DNA of 15,535 bases from a bacterium (GTDB lineage Bacteria; Patescibacteriota; Patescibacteriia; Patescibacteriales; GWE2-39-37), in NCBI GenBank assembly GCA_021786695.1, contig JAJYMT010000036.1:1-15535 (forward strand). The letters run 5' to 3'. The notes beneath the pieces are model-generated. The model saw nothing but the letters and a program-made list of their open reading frames with translations, was not told the DNA's origin and ran no database searches. Both the position numbers and the translations under genes were made by a program. The stretch's first letter is position 1. Each line of letters opens with the position of its first letter. Of the stretch, positions 1 to 6,177 are shown piece by piece.

Positions 1-1132
1 TCTCCGTCTGGTCAAAATGGATGATTTTGTCTTCTGCCATGCCGGTTTCGACCGCGCCGTTCATGATATCGCGGGCGCGCGAACCGACGCAGATGAGATA
101 GTCGATCCCGTTTTCCACCGCCGCGCGTCCCACCTCTTTATGCCCCTGAACGGTGTAACTGCCCAGTTCCAGCATGTCTCCAAGCACTGCGTATTTATGG
201 GCGCCCTTGGCAACCGGAATCTTTCCGACCACGTCGAGCGCCGCCACTGCCGGCTGCGGCGAACCGTTATAAGTATCATCAACGATCATCGTTCGTTTGA
301 TTCCTGGAAGCAGGTTCATCCTGCCTTTGGGCGTTTTTAGCCCGGAGAGCGAGCGGGAAATTTCGACCAGATTCAGGCCATAACTTACGCCGACCGCGGC
401 GGCGGCCAGCGCGGCATAAACCGCCTGGTAGCCGATCACCATCGGCAGGAGCGCCGGCACGGTCGAACCGCCGTAGCTCAATTTAAAATTCATCCCGTGC
501 AGACCGGCGGCGGCGCGATCCGTTTCGAAGTTGAAAGTCAAACTTTGCGCCCTGACATCGGCCTTCTCGTCAAAACCGTAAGTAAGCACCTTGACGCGGC
601 TGAAGTCCTTCATCCTTCGCGCCTCCTGGTCGTCGTAATTCAGAATCGCCCAGCCGCCCGGTTTGAGCGCGGCGATCAACTGGCCTTTTTCCTTGATGAT
701 ATTATCGACGCTGCCGAAAAATTCCAGGTGCATCGGCCCGATCAGCGTGATGATGGCGACTTTGGGACTGACGATCGTATTCAGATAAGCCATATCTCCG
801 GGGCGATCCACGCCCATTTCCAATATTAAAATTTGCGGATAATTCTTGTCTTTGACCAGGATGATCCTCAAGCCGTAGAAAAAAACCGCCAGCCAGCCGA
901 ACAAATTTTTGCCCGGAGATTGCCGTCCGATAACCGTCAGCGGCAAGCCGATCTCATTGTTATAATTCTTTTCATTGCGCCTGACGCGGTATGAAGCGGA
1001 AAGCACGGCGAAAATCGCCTCGGCCGCGCTGGTCTTGCCGGCCGAACCGGTGACGCCGATCACTTCCGGCTTGTAGCGCGCCAGAATCATTTTGGCGAGC
1101 ATTTTTAATTTTAATTGCAATAATTTCTTCAT
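1..1132 (-). CDS. murF: UDP-N-acetylmuramoyl-tripeptide--D-alanyl-D-alanine ligase, 3' end outside window
   Basis: This cytoplasmic Mur ligase joins D-Ala-D-Ala to UDP-MurNAc-tripeptide using ATP, the last soluble step of peptidoglycan precursor synthesis. I translated it by hand from ATG at 1132; 377 codons are visible and the frame runs off the window. The ATP-binding P-loop TGSAGKTS is at residues 28-35 (Lys33). The motif HLEFFGS is at 135-141, with Lys149 matching the conserved family lysine, followed by DDTYNGSP and VLGDMLELG, both typical of MurF rather than MurC, MurD or MurE. The P-loop lies only about 27 residues from the start, so the usual N-terminal UDP-MurNAc-binding domain of roughly 80-100 residues is absent. 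The gene begins 38 nt after the ftsI stop and is the last visible gene of the dcw cluster. The Shine-Dalgarno signal is weak. Confidence 0.92.
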   Translation of the reverse strand, partial: MKKLLQLKLKMLAKMILARYKPEVIGVTGSAGKTSAAEAIFAVLSASYRVRRNEKNYNNEIGLPLTVIGRQSPGKNLFGWLAVFFYGLRIILVKDKNYPQILILEMGVDRPGDMAYLNTIVSPKVAIITLIGPMHLEFFGSVDNIIKEKGQLIAALKPGGWAILNYDDQEARRMKDFSRVKVLTYGFDEKADVRAQSLTFNFETDRAAAGLHGMNFKLSYGGSTVPALLPMVIGYQAVYAALAAAAVGVSYGLNLVEISRSLSGLKTPKGRMNLLPGIKRTMIVDDTYNGSPQPAVAALDVVGKIPVAKGAHKYAVLGDMLELGSYTVQGHKEVGRAAVENGIDYLICVGSRARDIMNGAVETGMAEDKIIHFDQTE

Positions 1133-1140
1133 TAGCTTCT

Positions 1141-1173
1141 ATTCTTAAATCGTAAATCTTAAATCGTAAATCA
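1141..1173 (-). repeat. Heptamer tandem repeat after the ftsI stop
   Basis: Read on the minus strand, the ftsI stop codon runs into four consecutive copies of the heptamer GATTTAM (GATTTAC, GATTTAA, GATTTAC, GATTTAA). The TGA stop itself contributes the first bases of the array. The repeat fills nearly all of the ftsI-murF spacer. Its function is unknown. It is one of four period-7 arrays found directly 3' of stop codons in this window. Confidence 0.75.
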
Positions 1174-3063
1174 ATCTTTCCTCTCCGTCGGTACTTGGTA
1201 ATATTCTAACACAAACTTGGCAATTTCGCCAAAGAGCGGCACGGCGGTCGATTCGGCGAAACGCGCGTCCTTGGGATCGTCCAAACGGGTTAGCATCACG
1301 AACTTCGGATCGTTTACCGGCGCAAAACCGATAAAGGAGTGGATGGTCTTGTCGCTATAGCCCTTTTCGCCTTCAGCCGCGACTTGGGCGGTGCCGGTCT
1401 TGCCGGCGACGTAATAGCCGGGGACTTTAGCGCGCTTGGCGTGCCCCTTTTCCACCGCGTTAGTGAGCATGGCGGACAGCAAGGTAGCGGTGCGGCCGCT
1501 CACGACCCGCCGGATCTGCTTGGGAGCGGTGATGATCCGTTCGCCGTTCCCGCCGGCGATTTCCTTGACCGCGAACGGCTGGACCAGGATGCCGCCGTTG
1601 GCGATCGCCGCGTAGGAAGTGATCATCTGCAGCGGGGTGACGGTGATGCCCTGGCCGAAAGCGGCGGTGGCGGCGTTGATCGGGCGGATTTTCTTGCCGG
1701 TCAGGTTGCTGATGTTTCCCGGCGCCTCGGTTTCCAATTCGATGCCGCACTTCTCGCCGAACCCGAAATTTTTGACGTAATCGGCAAAGATTTTCGGCCC
1801 GATCTGGTTCATGGCGAAAATCGCGCCGGTGTTGAGCGACTTTTCCAACACCGTGGTCATGTCGGTCCGGCCGTGGGAGCCGAAAGATTCAAAGTCGGAA
1901 TTCTTGATCGGTTTGGGCCAGCCCTCGACCATCACGAAGCCCTTGTCGTCATAGGCCGTCGAAGGCGATACTTTGCCCTGGTCCAGGGCGGCCGCCATGG
2001 TGATCGACTTGAAGGTCGAACCCGGCTCGTATTGGGAAAAGATCGCCTGATTGTTGAATGTTTTCATCTCGGCCACCTCGCGATAATCGTTCGGATCATA
2101 ATCCGGATTGGCGCACAAGGCGATAATGGCGCCGGTGGCGGGCTCCATGATGATCACCGAGCCGCCTTCCGCCCCGTGTCTAGCTACCGCGGCCGCCAGC
2201 CGGGCGCAGGCCTCGAACTGGATCGAGCGGTTGATGGTCAGAACCAGGTCGCGGCCGTTTTTCGGCTTGCTGTAATTTTTATCGTCCATCACGATCAGCT
2301 CTCCGAGCGCGTTGCGGTCCGCCTTGAGGTAGCCGTCGACGCCGGCCAATTCTTTGTCGAAAAAACCCTCAAGCCCGTATCGTCCTTCGCGCTTGTCTGC
2401 CGAATAGCCGACGAAACCGGTCAGATGGCTCAAGACGTTTTTTTCCGGATAATATCTCTGCGGCTCGAGCGCGTAGTCGACGCCGGCGATTTTCAGTTTC
2501 TTCAATTCCTCCACCGTTTCTTCCGGCACGCGCTCCGCTATTTTTTCGTAAGGATCGTCCGCGCGCGAAAAAATCGCCAGATATTTTCCGATTCCATTCT
2601 CTTTCCGCGAACGGATTTCCAATTCGCGCTTTACCGCGAGAAAGTCCGCACTCTGCTTTTTCAACTCCTCGTCCGCGGACAACATTTTTTCCACCTCCTC
2701 CTTGTCGCGCCGTTCGTCGAACAGACCGTAGAGGATCTCTGCGGTTTTCTGCGGTTCAGATACCAGGACCGGACGGGCGAAAACTGTCGCCATCGGCCGA
2801 TTGATGGCGATCGGATACAATTCCGCATTCCCGACCGCCGAGCGGGCGTCTTGGATGAAAATTTTGCCGCGCTCGGCCCTGATCACCCCTTCCGATTCCT
2901 GCTGCTTGGCCGCCGCCGCGCGGTAGCGATCATAATCGATTACCTGCAGCCGGAACAGCTGGCTGGCCGCTGCCAGGCCGAATATAAAAATAATCGCCAT
3001 CACCAGATTGATGCGATTATGATTTTCTTGCTTGCCAAATTGCTTATTGCCCCGCCATTTCAT
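1171..3063 (-). CDS. ftsI: Peptidoglycan D,D-transpeptidase, FtsI/PBP2-type class B penicillin-binding protein
   Basis: This 630-residue membrane-anchored transpeptidase cross-links septal peptidoglycan. A basic N-terminus leads into one membrane segment at about residues 19-36, followed by the PBP dimerisation domain (about 55-260) and the transpeptidase domain. The active-site motifs are complete: STFK at 349-352 (nucleophile Ser349, Lys352), SLN at 409-411 and KTG at 555-557. There is no C-terminal PASTA domain. The start at 3063 is 16 nt after the stop of the ftsL-like gene and has no clear Shine-Dalgarno. The neighbours are as expected for a dcw operon (FtsL partner upstream, murF downstream). 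The gene ends with TGA at the normal end of the family, which argues against UGA recoding. Confidence 0.95.
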   Translation of the reverse strand: MKWRGNKQFGKQENHNRINLVMAIIFIFGLAAASQLFRLQVIDYDRYRAAAAKQQESEGVIRAERGKIFIQDARSAVGNAELYPIAINRPMATVFARPVLVSEPQKTAEILYGLFDERRDKEEVEKMLSADEELKKQSADFLAVKRELEIRSRKENGIGKYLAIFSRADDPYEKIAERVPEETVEELKKLKIAGVDYALEPQRYYPEKNVLSHLTGFVGYSADKREGRYGLEGFFDKELAGVDGYLKADRNALGELIVMDDKNYSKPKNGRDLVLTINRSIQFEACARLAAAVARHGAEGGSVIIMEPATGAIIALCANPDYDPNDYREVAEMKTFNNQAIFSQYEPGSTFKSITMAAALDQGKVSPSTAYDDKGFVMVEGWPKPIKNSDFESFGSHGRTDMTTVLEKSLNTGAIFAMNQIGPKIFADYVKNFGFGEKCGIELETEAPGNISNLTGKKIRPINAATAAFGQGITVTPLQMITSYAAIANGGILVQPFAVKEIAGGNGERIITAPKQIRRVVSGRTATLLSAMLTNAVEKGHAKRAKVPGYYVAGKTGTAQVAAEGEKGYSDKTIHSFIGFAPVNDPKFVMLTRLDDPKDARFAESTAVPLFGEIAKFVLEYYQVPTERKD

Positions 3064-3079
3064 GCCATAAAATTATTAT

Positions 3080-3427
3080 CTATCTTCTCATCGCGACGGC
3101 CGGTACGCCCGCCACATAATCAACTTTATCCACCTTAACGAGGCCCAGTCCGGCCAGCCGCTCGCCCACGTTGGTGAACGAGCCCAAAGACATCGCCTGC
3201 AACTCAAGGTCGGCGGAAATGTTTTTCATGCCGAATATCTTTTTTTTCTGTTCCTGTAAAACCACGGTCTTTATCGAGAGTTCATTGACGCCGACCAGAT
3301 AGCTGGCGCCGAAAAAAATGATCAGCGCCAACAGGATGCGATTGATCAGCTGCCAATTCAAAGACCGCCGATTTTGTTTTGTTTCTTTGATTCTCCCCCC
3401 CATACCTTGATTGAAGATTTTAATCAC
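3080..3427 (-). CDS. ftsL: FtsL-like septum protein (small bitopic membrane protein)
   Basis: This 115-residue protein has a basic N-terminus, one hydrophobic segment at about residues 28-47, and then a short extracytoplasmic heptad-like stretch (about 50-82). That is the layout of FtsL/DivIC proteins, which recruit and activate the FtsW-FtsI synthase at the division site. FtsL sequences are poorly conserved, so the call rests on topology and on the position between rsmH and ftsI. The longest frame starts with GTG at 3427, 16 nt after the rsmH stop; an internal ATG at 3403 is possible. Neither start has a strong Shine-Dalgarno at good spacing. The C-terminus (KVDKVDYVAGVPAVAMRR) is short, without an extra domain. 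Confidence 0.75.
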   Translation of the reverse strand: MIKIFNQGMGGRIKETKQNRRSLNWQLINRILLALIIFFGASYLVGVNELSIKTVVLQEQKKKIFGMKNISADLELQAMSLGSFTNVGERLAGLGLVKVDKVDYVAGVPAVAMRR

Positions 3428-3443
3428 CTATTTTATTTATCTT

Positions 3444-4424
3444 TTATATGATTTCCGCAGCGCGCAGCTTGGCGCTCCTGGCCCGCGGATTCCTTGCAAT
3501 CTCCCCGGCGCTCGCGACCAGCGGTTTTTTGGTGATGATTCTTAATCGCGGCTCATGGCCGCAACTGCAACTGAACGACTGCGGCGGACAGATGCATCCT
3601 TTGGCCTCGTCGCGGAAAAAGTTCTTGACGATCCGGTCTTCGAGCGAGTGATAGCTCACCACCACGACCCGCCCTTTTTTTTCAATGATTCCGGCCGCGG
3701 CCGAGAGCGCCCGGCGCAAATTGCCCAGCTCGTCGTTGGTCGCGATCCGCAGCGCCTGGAAGACGCGGGTGGCGAAATGGATGCCCGCTCCGCCGCGGCT
3801 ATGGCGAGGCGAGCTTGATTTTTTCAAATAACCTTTGGGCAAGCCGCCTTCGATCGCGGCCACCAGGGCGCCGGTGCTCCGGATCGGCTTTTCTTTTCGC
3901 CTGCGCGCGATCGATTTGGCGATCGGCCAGGCGAATTTTTCTTCGCCGAATTCCCGGAAAATCCGCGCCAGTTCCGTTTCTTTTTCCCGATTGACGATCC
4001 GCTCGGTTAGCTCCCCTCCTTGCGCGGAGCTAAAATTCATCAGGAGCGGAGTATCAGCCGCGAAAGAAAAACCTCGGCTTCGGTCAGCCAGCTGAGCCGA
4101 TGATAGCCCCAGATCAAAAACGATACCGCTAAACTTAATTTTCCGACGTTTAAATTTCTCCTCGATGATTTTTTCAATATTTGCGAAATTGTCATTGGCG
4201 ATTATTAAATTTTTTATTTTTCTTTTTTTTATCAGTTCCTCGGCGTTGGCGATCGCCAGCTCATCCAGGTCGATCGCGAGCACCTTGCCGGTTCCGATCC
4301 GCTCGGCGAGGGCGAGCGTGTAACCGGCTCCGCCCAAAGTCGCGTCGATGTAATTCTTGCCCGATTTCGGCTCCAGATAGGCAAGCGCTTCCGAAAGCAT
4401 CACCGGTTCATGCCGATATTCCAT
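3444..4424 (-). CDS. rsmH: 16S rRNA (cytosine(1402)-N(4))-methyltransferase
   Basis: This 326-residue SAM-dependent enzyme (also called MraW) N4-methylates C1402 of 16S rRNA in the decoding centre. The N-terminus YRHEPVMLSEAL is the family signature. SAM-binding motif I (DATLGGAGYT) is at 27-36, and FDLGLSSAQLADRSRGFSF at 103-121 is also diagnostic. RVFQALRIATNDEL (220-233), VSYHSLEDRIVK (256-267) and the cysteine-rich CICPP...CSCG segment (277-289) complete the family pattern. Residues about 200-215 (KKSSSPRHSRGGAGIH), just before FATRVFQALRI, look longer than the usual linker and are encoded by GC-rich, partly self-complementary DNA. The start at 4424 is 12 nt after the preceding small ORF. 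Confidence 0.96.
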   Translation of the reverse strand: MEYRHEPVMLSEALAYLEPKSGKNYIDATLGGAGYTLALAERIGTGKVLAIDLDELAIANAEELIKKRKIKNLIIANDNFANIEKIIEEKFKRRKIKFSGIVFDLGLSSAQLADRSRGFSFAADTPLLMNFSSAQGGELTERIVNREKETELARIFREFGEEKFAWPIAKSIARRRKEKPIRSTGALVAAIEGGLPKGYLKKSSSPRHSRGGAGIHFATRVFQALRIATNDELGNLRRALSAAAGIIEKKGRVVVVSYHSLEDRIVKNFFRDEAKGCICPPQSFSCSCGHEPRLRIITKKPLVASAGEIARNPRARSAKLRAAEII

Positions 4425-4436
4425 ATAGTTTTGGCG

Positions 4437-4598
4437 TTAGACAATCTCTTTGACCAAGGTGATTGCTTGCGCGCGCCGGCGTATGCATTCTCGTAATTCC
4501 CGCCAATCATTGGCGATGATCGTCTCGATCCGCACCTCCAGTTTTTTCACCCTGTCGCTTCTGTTTTCGATTTTTGCCTCCATTTTTTCTTTTGTCAT
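4437..4598 (-). CDS. Small hypothetical protein between mraZ and rsmH
   Basis: This short ORF of about 53 residues (from ATG 4598) ends 12 nt before rsmH in the same direction. It is rich in charged residues and looks helical or coiled-coil (MEAKIENRSDRVKKLEVRIE, then RELRECIRRRAQAITL). I do not recognise a family. The start is uncertain. ATG 4598 lies in the right end of a palindromic repeat, ATG 4583 lies just inside the gene, and the frame also stays open upstream through the whole repeat to a GTG at 4715 inside a heptamer array (92 residues). The tight spacing to rsmH favours a real operon gene, but it could be a leftover frame. Confidence 0.45.
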   Translation of the reverse strand: MTKEKMEAKIENRSDRVKKLEVRIETIIANDWRELRECIRRRAQAITLVKEIV

Positions 4599-4689
4599 CC
4601 CGGGCTTGCCTGCAGTGAGCCTGCCGAACTGACCCGGGATCCAGGTTTCGTGCGCTATCTCCTGGATGCGAGCCAGGCCCGCAATGACA
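4593..4689. repeat. 97-bp imperfect palindromic repeat, RPE/MITE-like
   Basis: The element starts with TGTCATCCCGGGC and ends with GGCCCGCAATGACA, so its termini are near-perfect inverted repeats (TGTCAT...ATGACA). A second, inner inverted pair is GATCCAGG (4639-4646) against CCTGGATG (4661-4668). This resembles the widespread bacterial palindromic element with TGTCAT...CCGGG...ATCCAGG ends. It lies between mraZ and the small ORF upstream of rsmH and supplies a possible start codon for that ORF. Read on the minus strand it is translatable without stops. Confidence 0.7.
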
Positions 4690-4701
4690 ATTAATAATTT
4701 C

Positions 4702-4729
4702 TGTTCACTGTTCACTGTTCACTGATCCC
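4702..4729 (-). repeat. Heptamer tandem repeat (CAGTGAA)x3 after the mraZ stop
   Basis: On the minus strand, three nt after the TAG of mraZ come three exact copies of CAGTGAA plus a partial fourth. A 25-nt stretch (4702-4726) is identical to 14263-14287, which lies directly after the TAG of another gene. A GTG inside this array is the most upstream start of the following small ORF. Confidence 0.85.
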
Positions 4730-5161
4730 CTAAACGTTCAATTCCCCGAGCGCCTCGGCGATGTCGGTCGATTTGGCCTCGGTGCCGGCCTTGTATTTCT
4801 GCCAGGCCTCTTCATCCCAAATTTCCAGCCGGTCATAGAGTCCCGCGATCACCGCTTTTTTCTTAAGCCCCGCGAACTGGCGCAGGTATTCCGGCAGTAC
4901 GATCCGGCCCTGGTTGTCGAAATCGACTTCCATCGCCCCGGCCAGCATGTGCCGCGAAATCGCGCGGTTGTTGGTCTTCGAAAAAGGCAATGCGGCAAGT
5001 TTGGGCGCCATCTTCTGCCATTCTTTTTTTGGATATAAAAACAGGCAGTTATCCAGACCCTTGGTGACAACCGCCCCGGTCTTGAGTAACGCGCGAAACT
5101 TGGCCGGAACTGCCATCCTGCCCTTGTCGTCTAAATTATGTTGATATTCGCCGATGAACAT
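4730..5161 (-). CDS. mraZ: Transcriptional regulator MraZ
   Basis: This 143-residue protein has two SpoVT/AbrB-like swapped-hairpin domains, each with the MraZ signature DxxGRxxxPxxxR: DDKGRMAVPAKFR at 11-23 and DNQGRIVLPEYLR at 82-94. Length and sequence match the family closely. MraZ forms a ring oligomer that binds repeated TGGGN boxes in the dcw promoter and usually represses its own operon. Boxes of that kind are visible upstream at 5533-5599, so autoregulation is likely here. It is the first gene of the cluster. The 5' leader is about 390 nt, and there is no recognisable Shine-Dalgarno just before ATG 5161. Confidence 0.97.
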   Translation of the reverse strand: MFIGEYQHNLDDKGRMAVPAKFRALLKTGAVVTKGLDNCLFLYPKKEWQKMAPKLAALPFSKTNNRAISRHMLAGAMEVDFDNQGRIVLPEYLRQFAGLKKKAVIAGLYDRLEIWDEEAWQKYKAGTEAKSTDIAEALGELNV

Positions 5162-5550
5162 ACTAAAAATATCAAAAATTGCCGTTTTTTGCTCTTCTGT
5201 TTCACTCCCATAAACTGGATTATGGGATTACTCATGGCGATGGGGAGAGAAGGACTGCTCGCACAATCCTCCAAAAGGAGACCGACCAACCATGTTTAGT
5301 GGGTTGCTCGATCCCCTTTCGTCTTAAAATTCGCTCTTTTTGGTCGTATCCATCCGCTATTTTGGCGGATAATGGCGATCGGTCCGGGCACGACAGCGGA
5401 CCGGCGACCCGGCGTTATGTGACTTGACCGGGTCGGCTGATGCCAAACCCCTTTTTTAGGCCTTGGGGTTAAGAGCTTTTTATTTTAAGGTTTGTTTTCA
5501 AAGTTTTTTAGCGGCGGCAGGGTTTGATAATTCCCCACTTTTCACCACTA
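5162..5550 (-). promoter_or_regulatory. Long structured 5' leader of mraZ, candidate cis-regulatory RNA or ncRNA
   Basis: About 390 nt separate the predicted mraZ transcription start from its ATG and contain no convincing gene. The part from about 5240 to 5470 is GC-rich and full of inverted repeats: 5405-5412 with 5428-5435 (8 bp), 5380-5386 with 5397-5403 (7 bp), 5352-5357 with 5365-5370 (6 bp), 5252-5257 with 5264-5269 (6 bp with one G-U in RNA) and 5269-5272 with 5277-5280 around AAAA. Bases 5390-5394, in the loop of the second hairpin, can pair with 5343-5347, which suggests a pseudoknot. I looked for RNase P RNA, tmRNA, SRP RNA and T-box signatures and saw none. The transcribed strand is inferred from the promoter. 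Confidence 0.5.
5203..5230. repeat. dif-like 11-6-11 inverted repeat, copy 1
   Basis: The left arm CACTCCCATAA and right arm TTATGGGATTA flank a 6-nt centre, ACTGGA. Nine of eleven arm positions are complementary. The core CATAA-N6-TTATG is the same as in XerC/XerD dif sites. Bases 5201-5227 are identical to 10395-10421. This copy lies in the mraZ leader, about 40 nt before the ATG. It could equally be an RNA hairpin or a protein operator. Confidence 0.6.
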
Positions 5551-5599
5551 TGATTTAAGTATACACCACAAATTGCCTAAAGTCAATCAACCCTCCCCA
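5533..5599 (-). promoter_or_regulatory. MraZ-box cluster
   Basis: Four TGGKG boxes read on the minus strand: TGGGG (5595-5599), TGGTG (5564-5568), TGGTG (5543-5547) and TGGGG (5533-5537). The last two have the canonical MraZ arrangement of 5-nt boxes with a 5-nt spacer (AAAAG). Successive distances are 31, 21 and 10 bp, so all four fall on nearly the same face of the helix. They lie upstream of, inside and just downstream of the promoter, consistent with autorepression by MraZ. Confidence 0.75.
5558..5586 (-). promoter_or_regulatory. Sigma-70-type promoter of the dcw operon
   Basis: On the minus strand, -35 TTGACT (5581-5586) and -10 TATACT (5558-5563) are separated by exactly 17 bp. Each hexamer matches five of six consensus bases. 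Transcription would start near 5550, inside the MraZ-box cluster. It lies downstream of the terminator at 5645-5672, so dcw transcription should start here rather than read through from tsaB. Confidence 0.8.
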
Positions 5600-5644
5600 C
5601 TAATATTTGGCTAATAATTGCTGAATTATATCGATTTTTGCCAC

Positions 5645-5672
5645 AAAAAAACTCGTCTTTTATTTGACGAGT
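5645..5672 (-). terminator. Rho-independent terminator after tsaB
   Basis: A 7-bp stem (ACTCGTC at 5651-5657 with GACGAGT at 5666-5672) encloses an 8-nt AT loop. On the minus strand the hairpin is followed by a run of T. It lies about 75 nt beyond the tsaB stop and separates the surface-protein/tsaB unit from the dcw promoter. Confidence 0.85.
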
Positions 5673-5675
5673 GGT

Positions 5676-5728
5676 TTATCCACTTTCTGTTTACAAAAAA
5701 TGGCTAGTATATGAACACCTTATCCACA
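5676..5728 (+). other. Two DnaA-box-like 9-mers
   Basis: TTATCCACT (5676-5684) and the consensus DnaA box TTATCCACA (5720-5728) occur in the same orientation within an AT-rich spacer between tsaB and its terminator. A third TTATCCACT is at 10254-10262. Two or three boxes are too few to claim an origin; they may be regulatory or coincidental. Confidence 0.35.
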
Positions 5729-5746
5729 TCCACCAGATATTGTGGC

Positions 5747-6139
5747 CTATTTTTTCTTTTTTGCCGTAATTTTCGGCTTGCGGTCGTACTGCGGTACAAC
5801 AATTTGTATCTTGCCGGCCCTTTTTGGCGCCTTGCCATCGACGCCTTCGATCGGAACGCCAAGAGCGAAGGCCAAGGCATTGGCGGTGACCACGCCGATC
5901 CGTAAAGAGGAGAACGAACCGGCCTCGCCCGGCTTCAAATCGGCCTTGCCGGCGACCAAAATTTTTTTAACGTCCTTGATGCTCTTCCCCGAGCGCTTCA
6001 GCATCTTTTCGATTTCGGGAAGCAGTTTTTCCGCTTGCGCCCGCCGCGCAAAAAAAGTCCTCTTTGCCAGGACTTCTTTTCCGCTCCGTAATTCGATCGC
6101 GACATCATCCCGTTTGGTCGTGTCAATAAATAATACCAT
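5747..6139 (-). CDS. tsaB: Shortened TsaB-like protein, t6A tRNA modification
   Basis: TsaB is the partner of TsaD in forming threonylcarbamoyl-adenosine at A37 of ANN-decoding tRNAs. The N-terminal ASKHA-like half is clear: MVLFIDTTKRDDVAIEL at the start, then GEAGSFSSLRIGVVTANALAFALGVP at about 75-100, which corresponds to the family's PGSFTGLRIG...A motif. At 130 residues it is far shorter than typical TsaB (about 220). It ends with PQYDRKPKIT and a lysine tail, which resembles the PxYxRxP motif near the C-terminus of full-length TsaB, so the middle or second subdomain seems to be missing rather than the end. The start at 6139 lies 38 nt after the giant surface gene, and the two probably share a transcript. 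Confidence 0.8.
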   Translation of the reverse strand: MVLFIDTTKRDDVAIELRSGKEVLAKRTFFARRAQAEKLLPEIEKMLKRSGKSIKDVKKILVAGKADLKPGEAGSFSSLRIGVVTANALAFALGVPIEGVDGKAPKRAGKIQIVVPQYDRKPKITAKKKK

Positions 6140-6148
6140 CTCGCTCTA

Positions 6149-6170
6149 AATTGATAATTGATAATTACAA
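6149..6170 (-). repeat. Short heptamer repeat after the giant-gene stop
   Basis: The plus strand reads ATTGATA, ATTGATA, ATTACAA: two exact heptamers and a degenerate third. It fills most of the 38-nt spacer between the giant surface gene and tsaB, close after the TGA stop. It is weaker than the other arrays but has the same period and position. Confidence 0.55.
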
Positions 6171-6177
6171 ATGTTTC

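Noticed and set aside
1171..1173. UGA recoded as glycine (Gracilibacteria/Absconditabacteria code)
   Set aside because: TGA falls at the natural ends of FtsI and of the giant protein, and neither frame continues into plausible protein.
1339..3138. A 599-codon plus-strand open frame opposite ftsI
   Set aside because: It is fully antisense to a gene with complete catalytic motifs, and its translation has no recognisable domain. GC-rich codon use easily leaves the opposite strand open.
5179..5427. A plus-strand ORF of 82 codons in the mraZ leader
   Set aside because: It overlaps strong hairpins, has no recognisable protein features and runs against the mapped promoter direction.
5240..5470. 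RNase P RNA, tmRNA or SRP RNA
   Set aside because: The conserved sequence blocks of these RNAs (for example GAGGAAAGTCCGGGC of RNase P) are not present on either strand by eye.
5550..5730. Chromosomal origin (oriC)
   Set aside because: Only two DnaA-box-like 9-mers and no dnaA or dnaN gene nearby; AT-richness is explained by promoter and terminator.
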